From Fidelibacterota bacterium (lineage in GTDB: Bacteria > Pseudomonadota > Alphaproteobacteria > Rhodospirillales > Rhodospirillaceae), in NCBI GenBank assembly GCA_947472795.1, contig CANJBL010000011.1, forward strand, positions 34,774 to 98,773: a DNA stretch of 64,000 nucleotides. The letters run 5' to 3'. A program made the position numbers and the translations under genes. Positions 18,008 to 25,584 of this stretch are shown here, piece after piece. The notes beneath the pieces were generated by a model. It did no database searches and was not told the origin of the DNA. It saw only the letters and a program-made list of their open reading frames with translations. Every line of letters starts with the position of its first letter. The first letter of the stretch is position 1.

Positions 18008-18727
18008 TCAGAAAGTAATCTCTGCCATCAAGGCCGCATGATCTGAAATCGCATCACTTCTACCGGCCAAAATGTGCCCATCCAAGTCAGTGACGTATCG
18101 AGCATTTTGGATGTGGCACAGACCGTTGCCGAGAATGTGATCTACTTCCGAGCGCCTTTCACCGGCACCGAAGTAGCTGGCGGTCCCAACCGGCGTTGCT
18201 CTGCGCCATCCCAACGACAGGATACGCCGAAAATGTTCTCCGCCCCTTGACCGCCTAGATTTCAAGCCGACGTTTAGGTCGCCGAGTATTACAGAAGGCT
18301 GATTCAGAAAGAAGGCCGCAATGCCTTCAAGCCAATCCCAAGCATTGAACACCAGCCCCGCTTCTTGCTTCACGTACCAAGGAATACGCACCCCAACGAT
18401 GGATACTCCTGCTGCGGGGATACAAACACCGAGTACGTTCGAGGGAAATTGCAGGTCAAAGTCCGGTAGCCGAATATCCAACGGCTCTAGGGGGTGCCTT
18501 GACGCAATCAGGACTCGATTTGCCTTCGCGCCCGTGACCTTCGATATTGCTTGATGCGCCCACCCCGCCCGATGGAGAGCATCTGCAAAGGACGCTTCGT
18601 GTTCCTGAGGGTAAAACTCAGTAAGAACCAATACGTCGGCACCAAGCGCAATGGCAGCATTTGCGGCATCAGGACGAAACCGCACCATTCCCACCCGGTT
18701 GTTAAGGTTCCAAGTAGCAATTAACAT
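18008..18727 (-). CDS. endonuclease/exonuclease/phosphatase (EEP) family protein
   Basis: A 239-residue protein with EEP-fold active-site motifs in order: MLIATWNLNNR at the N-terminus (metal-binding Asn), VLTEFYPQEH (Glu), VGVRIPWY, VILGDLNVG (Asp and Asn) and ISDHAALMAEI (Ser-Asp-His). The family hydrolyses phosphodiester bonds in DNA, RNA or phosphoinositides. The compact size and absence of a signal peptide suggest a nucleic-acid substrate in the cytoplasm. The start at 18727 places the first catalytic strand directly at the N-terminus, as is normal. It is divergent from the next gene, with 53 bp between starts. Confidence 0.85.
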   Translation of the reverse strand: MLIATWNLNNRVGMVRFRPDAANAAIALGADVLVLTEFYPQEHEASFADALHRAGWAHQAISKVTGAKANRVLIASRHPLEPLDIRLPDFDLQFPSNVLGVCIPAAGVSIVGVRIPWYVKQEAGLVFNAWDWLEGIAAFFLNQPSVILGDLNVGLKSRRSRGGEHFRRILSLGWRRATPVGTASYFGAGERRSEVDHILGNGLCHIQNARYVTDLDGHILAGRSDAISDHAALMAEITF

Positions 18728-18780
18728 TTGAAGTGCCCAAAACTCGAACTGCATCGTTCCGCCGCGAAGGTATCAAAGAA

Positions 18781-19677
18781 ATGGCGATTGCGCCGCTAAG
18801 ACCCGACGAGATTGAGCAGATTGAGTGCAATATCTTTTGGAAGGCGCGGCCCATTGTCCGCGAGCGAATAGATTTCCCTTGGCATCGGGATGCGAAGAAA
18901 TCCCCGACTGCTGGCCGCGTGGAATCCTCTCAAGCACTTGCAATAGAGTTTTTCGGCACGGTCTCCGCTCTTAGCTCCAAGAATACGATCCTGGAGACTT
19001 GGATCAGTGCCCTTCGATTGAACGTCAAGGGCCCATGGAAGATCGAGACTGAGGCGCTGGTGCCGCGAGACCTCTTAGGGGAGCCTCGTCCGACGCAGAT
19101 CGACGCCCTAGCTCTCGGACAGGGAGGAGTCATTGTCTTTGAGTGCAAATTCACGGAACAAGATGGGGGAGGATGCAGCCAGCCATCGCCGATTGGTGAT
19201 GGGGCGCATAAAGGTCAGGTGCAATGCACCGGCAGCTATGAACACCAAACAAACCCGGTTAACGGTCGAGCTTCCCGCTGCGCTCTAACCGCAAAGGGAA
19301 TCAGGTATTGGGAGCATGTGCCCACAGTCATGGATTTTGATCCGACCATCGAATATCGACCATGCCCGTTTAGGGGCGGCTGGTATCAATGGATGCGAAA
19401 TCTTGTCACCGCTGCGGCAATGAGCAAACGCGATCAAATTCCCGCAGCTTTTGTCGTCGTTTATGCTGATGGCCCATTTCCGATGGCACAAAAAGTCAGG
19501 AGCGCAGATTGGCAGCGATTAGATGCATCGGTCGCCGGGAAAGCGGTGCCCCTTCGCACAGCGTCCTATCAGTACCTTCTCAAGATGGCCCTCGACGCCG
19601 CAACAGTTGAGGAACGCCCGATCCTCGCTGAATTGGAAACGTGGATGAACGACAAATACGCAGAGGTAAGCGGCTAA
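18781..19677 (+). CDS. PD-(D/E)XK nuclease, PGN_0703-like putative restriction endonuclease
   Basis: A 298-residue protein whose core reads QIDALALGQGGVIVFECKF: Asp108, then Glu121-Cys-Lys123, the PD-(D/E)XK signature. The overall architecture, with a helical N-terminus and a His/Cys-poor C-terminus, resembles the PGN_0703 group of putative restriction endonucleases. No methyltransferase partner is adjacent, so it is either a modification-dependent nuclease or acts with the divergent EEP enzyme. Start ATG 18781 is preceded by AAGG about 10 nt upstream. An earlier in-frame ATG at 18733 would almost abut the divergent gene. Confidence 0.72.
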   Translation: MAIAPLRPDEIEQIECNIFWKARPIVRERIDFPWHRDAKKSPTAGRVESSQALAIEFFGTVSALSSKNTILETWISALRLNVKGPWKIETEALVPRDLLGEPRPTQIDALALGQGGVIVFECKFTEQDGGGCSQPSPIGDGAHKGQVQCTGSYEHQTNPVNGRASRCALTAKGIRYWEHVPTVMDFDPTIEYRPCPFRGGWYQWMRNLVTAAAMSKRDQIPAAFVVVYADGPFPMAQKVRSADWQRLDASVAGKAVPLRTASYQYLLKMALDAATVEERPILAELETWMNDKYAEVSG

Positions 19678-19706
19678 TGGGGGCGGCTCTCTGCGTTCGC
19701 ATCGGC

Positions 19707-20249
19707 TTATTCAGCCAGGTGGCCCTTGGCCCACAGGAGAGCATCTAACGCTGCGCGTTTTGCTTCATCCTGCGACCCATACTTTCTTTTTCCGAATTGG
19801 CTGCGGTCAGTTTCGCGGTGCGTGACTTTGAGCGCCCAGTGAGGAGCCTTTAGGTCGGTAGACTTGAATACGGTGATATTGAACCCTTCCGTATTTAAAT
19901 AGGCATTGCCCTTGGCGGATATGGTCCAAGTTCGCTCCGTCCATGCCTTTCTACGCCTCGCCCTCCCCGCCATCTTTTTTTCACGAAGTCGGGGTCCAAC
20001 GTAGTCTTGCGACATGTGTTCAGCGCATATGCAGCCTACGCCGAGTGTGCCGCGATAGGTGGGATGCTCCATGAAATGCACGAACCTAATCTCCACGCTT
20101 TCGCACATTTCACATATTTGCGATGGCTCCCCCAAATCCTCATCGCCGACACAAGTCCAGCCCTTGTGTGGCACATCCTTTTGCGACCACTTGCCGCGTT
20201 GCGTATGACCTTCCGTCATAGAGGTGAAGTATTCTCCGAAGGTTGCCAC
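19707..20249 (-). CDS. hypothetical protein with zinc-binding Cys cluster
   Basis: About 180 residues, not assigned to a family. Near residue 50 is CEMCES, and about 27 residues later GVGCICAEHM, four cysteines that could form a treble-clef or ribbon zinc site. The C-terminal third is Lys/Arg-rich and ends in a predicted helix. It begins 8 bp after the DUF2188 gene, with AAGGAA upstream. The start is uncertain: GTG at 20249 is used here, TTG at 20252 or ATG at 20219 are alternatives. It is last in a four-gene minus-strand operon. A nucleic-acid-binding role is only suggested by the Cys pattern and basic tail. Confidence 0.65.
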   Translation of the reverse strand: MATFGEYFTSMTEGHTQRGKWSQKDVPHKGWTCVGDEDLGEPSQICEMCESVEIRFVHFMEHPTYRGTLGVGCICAEHMSQDYVGPRLREKKMAGRARRRKAWTERTWTISAKGNAYLNTEGFNITVFKSTDLKAPHWALKVTHRETDRSQFGKRKYGSQDEAKRAALDALLWAKGHLAE

Positions 20250-20257
20250 CAATGAAA

Positions 20258-20503
20258 TCAGTGTTCCTTGTCACGAGGCGGGAACGGATCGTTTCCTGGT
20301 GCAATCGTATCTTTGCTACGGATTAGGTGGTTGCGGCCCATCGTAGTGAGTTCACCGCCTCCCTGATTATGGAGCATTTCCGTCGCCGACTTAATCGCGT
20401 CGCCTTGCTTGTCGTGGAGGCTGGAAGCGCGTTCTGCATTGTTCAATTTGTTGGCCCATTGGCCGTCTGGACGTTGATAAACGGTACGATCATTCTTGCT
20501 CAT
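20258..20503 (-). CDS. DUF2188 domain protein
   Basis: An 81-residue protein. The N-terminal YQRPDGQWANKLNNAERASS is the DUF2188 signature, followed by a helix and the family's C-terminal RDTI-like basic motif (here HLIRSKDTIAPGNDP). DUF2188 proteins are small, common on mobile elements, and of unknown function. GAGGAG lies 7 nt before the start. It sits between the YdjM-like gene (28 bp upstream) and the zinc-cluster gene. Confidence 0.8.
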   Translation of the reverse strand: MSKNDRTVYQRPDGQWANKLNNAERASSLHDKQGDAIKSATEMLHNQGGGELTTMGRNHLIRSKDTIAPGNDPFPPRDKEH

Positions 20504-20531
20504 ATTCGTGGCTCCTCTTCTGACTAGCGGT

Positions 20532-20984
20532 TCAACAGATTACCGGCAGACACTTCGGTGTGAGCACGTCTAGGCCGATGTGAGATAAATAACCGGCAGG
20601 AAGTCCGGCGAGAAATCCCGCAAAAAGTCTGAACATCATTTCCAGGAAGCCGTGCCACATCCGTTCTAAATCCGTCTGACTTTGGTTCCGGTATCGAGCG
20701 TGGTCTTCGGCCATCACCCGACACTCAGTTTGCCAGGATTGAAGGTTGTCCAGGTACCACTTCGCCACCACCGACACTGGGATAGCACCATGGCCGATGC
20801 CACGGTGATTGGGGCTCGTAGGGGGATCAACCCAATCGGGGGCCTTCGCCCCGACTACTCCGCCAAAGCATCCGCCGATGATTTCAAGGACAACCTGCGG
20901 CGGGGGCTGTTGAACTGCCGTGATGTATGCGAATCCGCCACCGACTGTTCCGCCTACAGCGGCGTGCAATTTTCCATTCGCCAT
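20532..20984 (-). CDS. YdjM-like membrane-bound metal-dependent hydrolase family protein
   Basis: A 150-residue protein with hydrophobic segments and the YdjM/DUF457 metal-site pattern: N-terminal MANGKLHAAVGG, VGAKAPDWVDPPTSPNHRGIGHG with closely placed Asp and His, and C-terminal GYLSHIGLDVLTP. Family members are inner-membrane proteins; some are SOS-regulated. The AAGGAG site 5 nt before the ATG supports the start. It is the second gene of a minus-strand operon with DUF3892 upstream (34 bp). Enzymatic activity is not demonstrated for the family. Confidence 0.75.
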   Translation of the reverse strand: MANGKLHAAVGGTVGGGFAYITAVQQPPPQVVLEIIGGCFGGVVGAKAPDWVDPPTSPNHRGIGHGAIPVSVVAKWYLDNLQSWQTECRVMAEDHARYRNQSQTDLERMWHGFLEMMFRLFAGFLAGLPAGYLSHIGLDVLTPKCLPVIC

Positions 20985-21018
20985 GAAAGCTCCTTAGTCC
21001 CGATAGGATTGCTCGGTT

Positions 21019-21294
21019 TCAACGACATTCCGGCAGTGCGAGTAGATTGTCATTCCAGACTCCGTCGGCGTGTGTGCGGACATAGTCGCCATGTGGTCCG
21101 TGAACCACGCCAACATCCGCCCGTCTGCCGTTAACCGACGTATAGAAAGTGTTCGTCTTGCCGTTGATCGAGTTGATGACCTCCTGCCGGGTCCAGCGCC
21201 ATCCGCCGCCGCCGGGGCCTCCAAGGTGGGTGATCCCTTCGTGCGTGTCAGAGCGGGGCTGCTTGTTGATGCAGGAGACTTGAACGTCGGACAT
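21019..21294 (-). CDS. DUF3892 domain protein
   Basis: A 91-residue protein matching DUF3892: VSCINKQPRSDTHEGITHLGG at the N-terminus, the WTRQEVINSINGKTNTFYTSV helix-strand block, and HGDYVRTHADGVWNDNLLALP at the C-terminus. Function unknown. It is first in the minus-strand operon and divergent from the XRE regulator gene. The 108-bp gap carries paired repeats, so it is probably controlled by that regulator. Confidence 0.82.
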   Translation of the reverse strand: MSDVQVSCINKQPRSDTHEGITHLGGPGGGGWRWTRQEVINSINGKTNTFYTSVNGRRADVGVVHGPHGDYVRTHADGVWNDNLLALPECR

Positions 21295-21320
21295 TCTTTG
21301 GACCTTTTGCCAGAATCGAA

Positions 21321-21390
21321 CGTTTCGTAAGATAAATCAGACGTTGCGCGTGCGTCAAGTCGAATGATACGTTTCGTTCAGTTTATCTTA
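21321..21390. promoter_or_regulatory. divergent promoter region with paired operator-like repeats
   Basis: Two copies of CGTTTCGT stand at 21321-21328 and 21370-21377. TAAGATAAA at 21328-21336 is mirrored by TTTATCTTA at 21382-21390. The region lies between DUF3892 (minus) and the XRE gene (plus). The symmetry and location suggest binding sites for the adjacent XRE protein, controlling both directions. Seen directly: the repeats. Inferred: operator function. Confidence 0.55.
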
Positions 21391-21402
21391 TGAGGGCTAT
21401 TA

Positions 21403-21729
21403 ATGACGTTTTCTCAAAGACTTAAGGAGCTTCGCCTGAAGGCCAATCAATCGCTTCAGGAAGTGGCGGACGCGGTGTCAGCGTCAAAAGCTCACGTCTG
21501 GGAGTTAGAACGAGGCACCAGCAAAAATCCGTCAATCGACCTTCTTCAGCGTCTAGCGACCCATTTCAAGGTCACCGTCAGTTACCTCATAGATGCCGAA
21601 TCTCTCGGCGACGCCAAGGCGCAGAGCTTTTTCCGTAAGCATGAAGCTAATTTGACGAAGATGACCGATGAGGATCTCGCCTACCTGGGATCGCTAGTCG
21701 AGCGCCTGAGCAAGACCGATGGGGACTGA
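21403..21729 (+). CDS. XRE-family helix-turn-helix regulator
   Basis: A 108-residue protein with a Cro/C1-type HTH at residues 3-62 (RLKELRLKANQSLQEVADAV, then SKAHVWELERG as recognition helix and the conserved PSIDLLQRLA). A short helical tail follows. The last 11 nt overlap the start of the ImmA-like peptidase. Such XRE/ImmA pairs usually work as a repressor and the protease that removes it on damage, or as a toxin-antitoxin-like unit. It probably binds the repeats upstream of its own gene. Confidence 0.9.
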   Translation: MTFSQRLKELRLKANQSLQEVADAVSASKAHVWELERGTSKNPSIDLLQRLATHFKVTVSYLIDAESLGDAKAQSFFRKHEANLTKMTDEDLAYLGSLVERLSKTDGD

Positions 21730-22636
21730 GATCAAAATTGATCTCATGGCCCTCAGCGATATTGGAGGGCAGCCATTAAGACTCGCAGCTGAAGTCCATC
21801 GTCAACTACGTGCCACACACGGTGATGTTCCGATCCCTCTTCCCCTGGACCAACTCGCTAAAGCGGTTGGAATTAGGCAAATAGAAAAACGCCGCACGGA
21901 TGCTTACGAAGGCGCGCTCATCACAGATTCGGACAAGACAAAGGGCATCGTCATCGTGCGCGATGGTATGCCACTTGGGCGAACACGATTTACCATCGGG
22001 CACGAGCTTGGTCATTTTCTGAACCCGTTTCATCGCGCACACTCTGGAACATTTGAGTGCAAGTCGGCGGGGATGACAGCATGGCGCGATGACGGCACGA
22101 AATGGAACGAGCGCCCTATCGAGAATCGTGTCGAAATCGAGGCCAATGAATTTTCGCTTAGCCTACTTGTCCCAATGCCTGAATTTAAGAGGGCCAGAAA
22201 AACATTGGCCGGGTGTGACATAGAACACATCGTCAAATTGGCGAATGAATACGAAGTATCCAAGGAGGTGATGGCTGGCCTCTACGTGAATAACGCACCT
22301 GAGAAAATCGGCATCATCACGTCGAAAGATGGCTGTGCGATGCGATTTATCCTCCCACGCGAATTTCCTTATCTGGGAATGAGAAAGGGGATGCCGCTAC
22401 CAGCTTTATCCTTCGCCCGCGATTTTTTGACGAAAGCCACGCCTGGCGCTGCATCGGAGCTTACCGAAGTGCGGACTGATACGTGGTTAGATCGCCGGGG
22501 CAGCGTAACTACACTCTACGAGCAAACGCTCGCACAACAGGACGGCTGGGCTCTCACTATGCTCGTGGTTGATGAAGCCGCTGAAGATTTGGGGGAAGAC
22601 GATGATGATTCCGAGTGGAATCGTCGAGCGAAGTAA
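21719..22636 (+). CDS. ImmA/IrrE family metallo-endopeptidase
   Basis: A 305-residue protein with the ImmA/IrrE zinc site: FTIGHELGHFLNP (HELGH at residues 95-99) and a downstream EIEANEFSLSLLVP helix supplying the third ligand. The C-terminal 120 residues are a family-variable sensor region ending in an acidic Asp/Glu run. Relatives cleave XRE repressors, releasing SOS or mobile-element genes. It overlaps the XRE gene, so the two are made together and the XRE protein is the likely substrate. Confidence 0.9.
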   Translation: MGTEIKIDLMALSDIGGQPLRLAAEVHRQLRATHGDVPIPLPLDQLAKAVGIRQIEKRRTDAYEGALITDSDKTKGIVIVRDGMPLGRTRFTIGHELGHFLNPFHRAHSGTFECKSAGMTAWRDDGTKWNERPIENRVEIEANEFSLSLLVPMPEFKRARKTLAGCDIEHIVKLANEYEVSKEVMAGLYVNNAPEKIGIITSKDGCAMRFILPREFPYLGMRKGMPLPALSFARDFLTKATPGAASELTEVRTDTWLDRRGSVTTLYEQTLAQQDGWALTMLVVDEAAEDLGEDDDDSEWNRRAK

Positions 22637-22784
22637 AGTGAGCCCAGTCGAGTAAGCTAGTGCTTGGCTAGCCTGCGTTTCTGCCGACGACCGCGTCATC
22701 TCACCTGGTCATATAGTCTACAACTACTTTGGGTTATTATATCCACGTTACTCTCTCTTTTGGGGAGCTTTGGTGGGGACGAAA

Positions 22785-23339
22785 ATGCCAGATATTTTTC
22801 TGGACCCGGCGGCTGACCAGTCGGTCGAGTCAGTTATTCTGGGCCCATACCGCCCGTGGACGCATCACAAAAATATGGGTGGTAATGGATTAGACTATCC
22901 AAGGCATAGCGGTCGGATATTGGACCTCAAGGAAAGTAAAGCTGGTGCCGTGAACTATTTCGTTCAGCAAATTGACCCGATAATTTGCCCCGGAATAGTT
23001 CTCTGTTCTGTACCTTCGCACGATCCTGAAAAATTAGATTCTGGAATCAAGCGCCTCGCAGAAGCACTTTCCGCACTACAGGGCCGCGTCCACGTTGCCG
23101 ACGGACTCGTAAGGACGGTTAAAGTGCCAAAGCTCGCACATGGTGGCGACCGATCTATCGAGGTTCATCTAAATAGTATTCGCGTAAATACTCCCGATCT
23201 CGTGAGGAAACGAAACGTGCTTCTTTTAGATGATGTGACCACTACAGGTAATTCCTTGATGGCGTGCCGACAGTTGCTACTTAAGTCTGGTGCTGCGCGA
23301 GTGGGGATGCTTTCGCTCGGAAGGACAAACTACCAATGA
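22785..23339 (+). CDS. phosphoribosyltransferase-domain protein, ShosT-like
   Basis: A 184-residue protein with the type I PRTase PRPP-binding motif LLLDDVTTTGNSLMACRQLL (residues ~145-164) and a preceding strand region like ComF/orotate PRTases. The ATG at 22785 has GGGGA just upstream; a TTG at 22770 is less likely. The stop overlaps the dprA-like gene (ATGA). A PRTase followed by a DprA-family protein is the arrangement of the ShosTA toxin-antitoxin/defence system, where the PRTase is the toxin. Assignment to ShosTA is from gene pairing; the exact subtype cannot be told. Confidence 0.75.
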   Translation: MPDIFLDPAADQSVESVILGPYRPWTHHKNMGGNGLDYPRHSGRILDLKESKAGAVNYFVQQIDPIICPGIVLCSVPSHDPEKLDSGIKRLAEALSALQGRVHVADGLVRTVKVPKLAHGGDRSIEVHLNSIRVNTPDLVRKRNVLLLDDVTTTGNSLMACRQLLLKSGAARVGMLSLGRTNYQ

Positions 23340-24313
23340 AGCTCTCCGCACGAACATATTTGGCTCTGCTCAGTCTGCGCGGCGTTGGAAGAAAAACGGC
23401 TTCAAAAATCGCAGATACCTTTTCAAACGATCCAACCACGCTCGAGGAATTTTATAACGCCCTACTCGCCGCTATATCCAGTGGATTGCGCGTTCCGACG
23501 ATTGAGCTAGGGGATGTTAGAAACGCTCTTTCTCGGTCTGAAGAACAAATTGACGCCGCCCAGCAGAATAAGGTTTCTGTTTTTGGAAGGGACGATGGCG
23601 ACTTTCCGTCGAGATTGAAGAATATCCCCGATCCACCGCTCGCCATTTTTGTGAAAGGCAATTACCACGCCTTAAATGAAAAGCTGTCGGTTGCAATAAT
23701 CGGAACGAGGGAGCCATCGGAATATGGCGCGAAGTCAGCCCGCCGAATTGGGAAGCGATTGGCTGATGAAGGAGTAGTGGTAGTAAGTGGACTAGCTTTG
23801 GGATGCGATGCCGAAGGGCATTGGGGCTGCGTAGAGTCGCACGGTCGCGGTGTGGCTGTCCTGGCACATGGGCTTGATAAAATTTACCCCGCGTCCAACC
23901 AAGACCTTGCAGATGCCCTTCTTGCGGAAGGCGGTTGCCTAATAAGCGAGTACCCTATTGGTACGCGACCTCAAAAAAATAGCTTTGTAGATCGGGACCG
24001 TCTGCAAAGTGGACTGAGTGAAGCTGTAATTGTCATAGAGACCGGAGTGAAGGGGGGATCAATGCATACTGCCAGATTCGCGCAGGAACAGCATAGGTGG
24101 CTGTTTTGCATCACGCACCCACCCGAACTACATACGTCGGAGAAGGCGGGCGGAAATATTGCGCTCCTCGCAGAGCGTAAAGCAGAGCCTTTGTCGTCTT
24201 CTGATGACGTACAAAATCTTCTTGTGAAACTTCGGACGCAAGTAAAGGCGGCTTATACACCCAAAGCAATCAAGACTGAGCCAGGTCCAGCGCAACACCA
24301 ATTCGAGTTCTAA
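23336..24313 (+). CDS. DprA/Smf-family protein, ShosA-like
   Basis: A 325-residue DprA-family protein: an N-terminal helical SAM-like domain (TYLALLSLRGVGRKTASKIA), then the Rossmann-type core with VAIIGTREPSEYGAKSARRIG, VVSGLALGCDAEGH, VLAHGLDKIYPASN and SEYPIGTRP. Chromosomal DprA loads RecA during transformation. This copy, in an overlapping operon with a PRTase, matches the antitoxin position of ShosTA. The helix with NSFVDRDRLQSGLSEAVIV retains the family's DNA/nucleotide-site residues. Overlaps both neighbours (ATGA upstream; one-base overlap downstream). Confidence 0.82.
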   Translation: MKLSARTYLALLSLRGVGRKTASKIADTFSNDPTTLEEFYNALLAAISSGLRVPTIELGDVRNALSRSEEQIDAAQQNKVSVFGRDDGDFPSRLKNIPDPPLAIFVKGNYHALNEKLSVAIIGTREPSEYGAKSARRIGKRLADEGVVVVSGLALGCDAEGHWGCVESHGRGVAVLAHGLDKIYPASNQDLADALLAEGGCLISEYPIGTRPQKNSFVDRDRLQSGLSEAVIVIETGVKGGSMHTARFAQEQHRWLFCITHPPELHTSEKAGGNIALLAERKAEPLSSSDDVQNLLVKLRTQVKAAYTPKAIKTEPGPAQHQFEF

Positions 24314-24819
24314 TGGTCATATTCGACCTCGATCAAACACTCATTGATTCGCGCACCTGCCAGCCATTACGGAAAGCGCGTAAGTGGCCTGAGGTCTACA
24401 AGGTAATATCTGGCCTCGCACCCTATGGCGGCATAGATGACGTTATGCAGTGGTTGATGGAGCGCAACGTGCCCATTGGGGTAGTTACTTCTAGCCCCCG
24501 ACCGTACTGCACACGTGTATTGGCTCATATTGGTTGGAAGGTTCCTGTTGTTGTTGCCTACCACGACACCGCCAGACACAAGCCACACCCCGACCCAATT
24601 CTTCGCGCAATTGAGCTTGGAGCCGTTGCTCCAGCCGATGCGGTGCATGTGGGGGATTCAGCAGATGATACGATCTCGGCGCGGGCCGCCGGAGTGTTAG
24701 CCATCGGAGCGGCGTGGGGTTCGGAAGAATTGAAGGCGCTCAATGCCTCCAGGCCGGATGTGATTTGCCAAACTCCGCTTGAATTAAAAGCCTTCTTGAA
24801 GAGGCACTTCTCTCAATAG
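24313..24819 (+). CDS. HAD-superfamily hydrolase
   Basis: A 168-residue HAD phosphatase with motif I at the N-terminus (IFDLDQTLID; Asp5 nucleophile, Asp7), motif II VVTSSP, motif III Lys in RHKPHPDP and motif IV VHVGDSADD. The small cap suggests the HAD-IA (phosphoglycolate/pyrophosphatase-like) group. The ATG overlaps the dprA stop by one base, so it is part of the same translationally coupled operon. It could detoxify or complete a nucleotide-sugar reaction started by the PRTase; that link is inference. Confidence 0.88.
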   Translation: MVIFDLDQTLIDSRTCQPLRKARKWPEVYKVISGLAPYGGIDDVMQWLMERNVPIGVVTSSPRPYCTRVLAHIGWKVPVVVAYHDTARHKPHPDPILRAIELGAVAPADAVHVGDSADDTISARAAGVLAIGAAWGSEELKALNASRPDVICQTPLELKAFLKRHFSQ

Positions 24820-24846
24820 CAATCGCAAGAGAAATGAGCAGAGTTG

Positions 24847-25584
24847 ATGAAATTTGATCTGCCACTCTTACAAGCCATCAGCGATTGGCAACAAGGTGGC
24901 AATGCTCGCGCAAAATATCAGCGAGGACTCAGGCTAAAGACACTCTGCAGGAACGTTGATAGCCGGTTTCGCATATGCAAACTGTTAGCTTTTCGGCGGC
25001 TTTCGCTAAATAGATTTCCGTTGTGGAATCTCCTCGCCGACGGCTCTCTAAAAGAAACGATCTCCGCTTGGACTTGCTCCATTGACATGGCTAAGAACTT
25101 TAAGGGCGGTGTTCCTCCACTCAATTGGCAGGGAATTATTCTGGAGAGGCTTCCCAGTGATGATAGCGTAATCATCAATCTATCCGTTCTATTCCACGAC
25201 GAGTCTTTTCAGTCGGCAATCGAAAAATACAAGACCCAGATCGCAGAATTTAATCTCGGAATGGGTAAATATATGAACTCCCAGAGCGAGGTTGTGCTTG
25301 AAATTTCTAAGGTAGGCCGAGAGGACATTCATGGCCTTGGCGGCTATACAAGCGATCCCAATGAAATTGGAAAATGGATTTTCGGGCGGGAGCCATCCGA
25401 CAAAGAGATAGCGCGGATGACGAGCCTTTTACAAAAGGGAGGGAGGAATTTTGGGCCATGGTGGCTTGATGGAGAAGCGAAAGACAGAGTGTTAAAGAAA
25501 GTGATTTCCCACGTCCCAAGACTTAAAGAAAAGAAGAAGCGCCAAGATGCAAACCGTAAAAGGGCCCCTGCTTCTCGACTTTAA
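24847..25584 (+). CDS. hypothetical protein, fourth gene of PRTase-DprA-HAD operon
   Basis: A 245-residue soluble protein not recognised. The N-terminus is basic and helical (LRLKTLCRNVDSRFRICKLL), the middle mixed alpha/beta, and the C-terminal 30 residues are strongly Lys/Arg-rich (LKEKKKRQDANRKR), suggesting nucleic-acid binding. It starts 27 bp after the HAD gene on the same strand. It ends one base before the stop of the convergent serine recombinase. The ATG at 24847 was chosen over the TTG at 24844. Confidence 0.6.
   Translation: MKFDLPLLQAISDWQQGGNARAKYQRGLRLKTLCRNVDSRFRICKLLAFRRLSLNRFPLWNLLADGSLKETISAWTCSIDMAKNFKGGVPPLNWQGIILERLPSDDSVIINLSVLFHDESFQSAIEKYKTQIAEFNLGMGKYMNSQSEVVLEISKVGREDIHGLGGYTSDPNEIGKWIFGREPSDKEIARMTSLLQKGGRNFGPWWLDGEAKDRVLKKVISHVPRLKEKKKRQDANRKRAPASRL

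Noticed and set aside
23336..24313. Housekeeping dprA for natural transformation
   Set aside because: It is in an overlapping operon with a PRTase and HAD gene within a defence island, so the ShosA-like reading is preferred.
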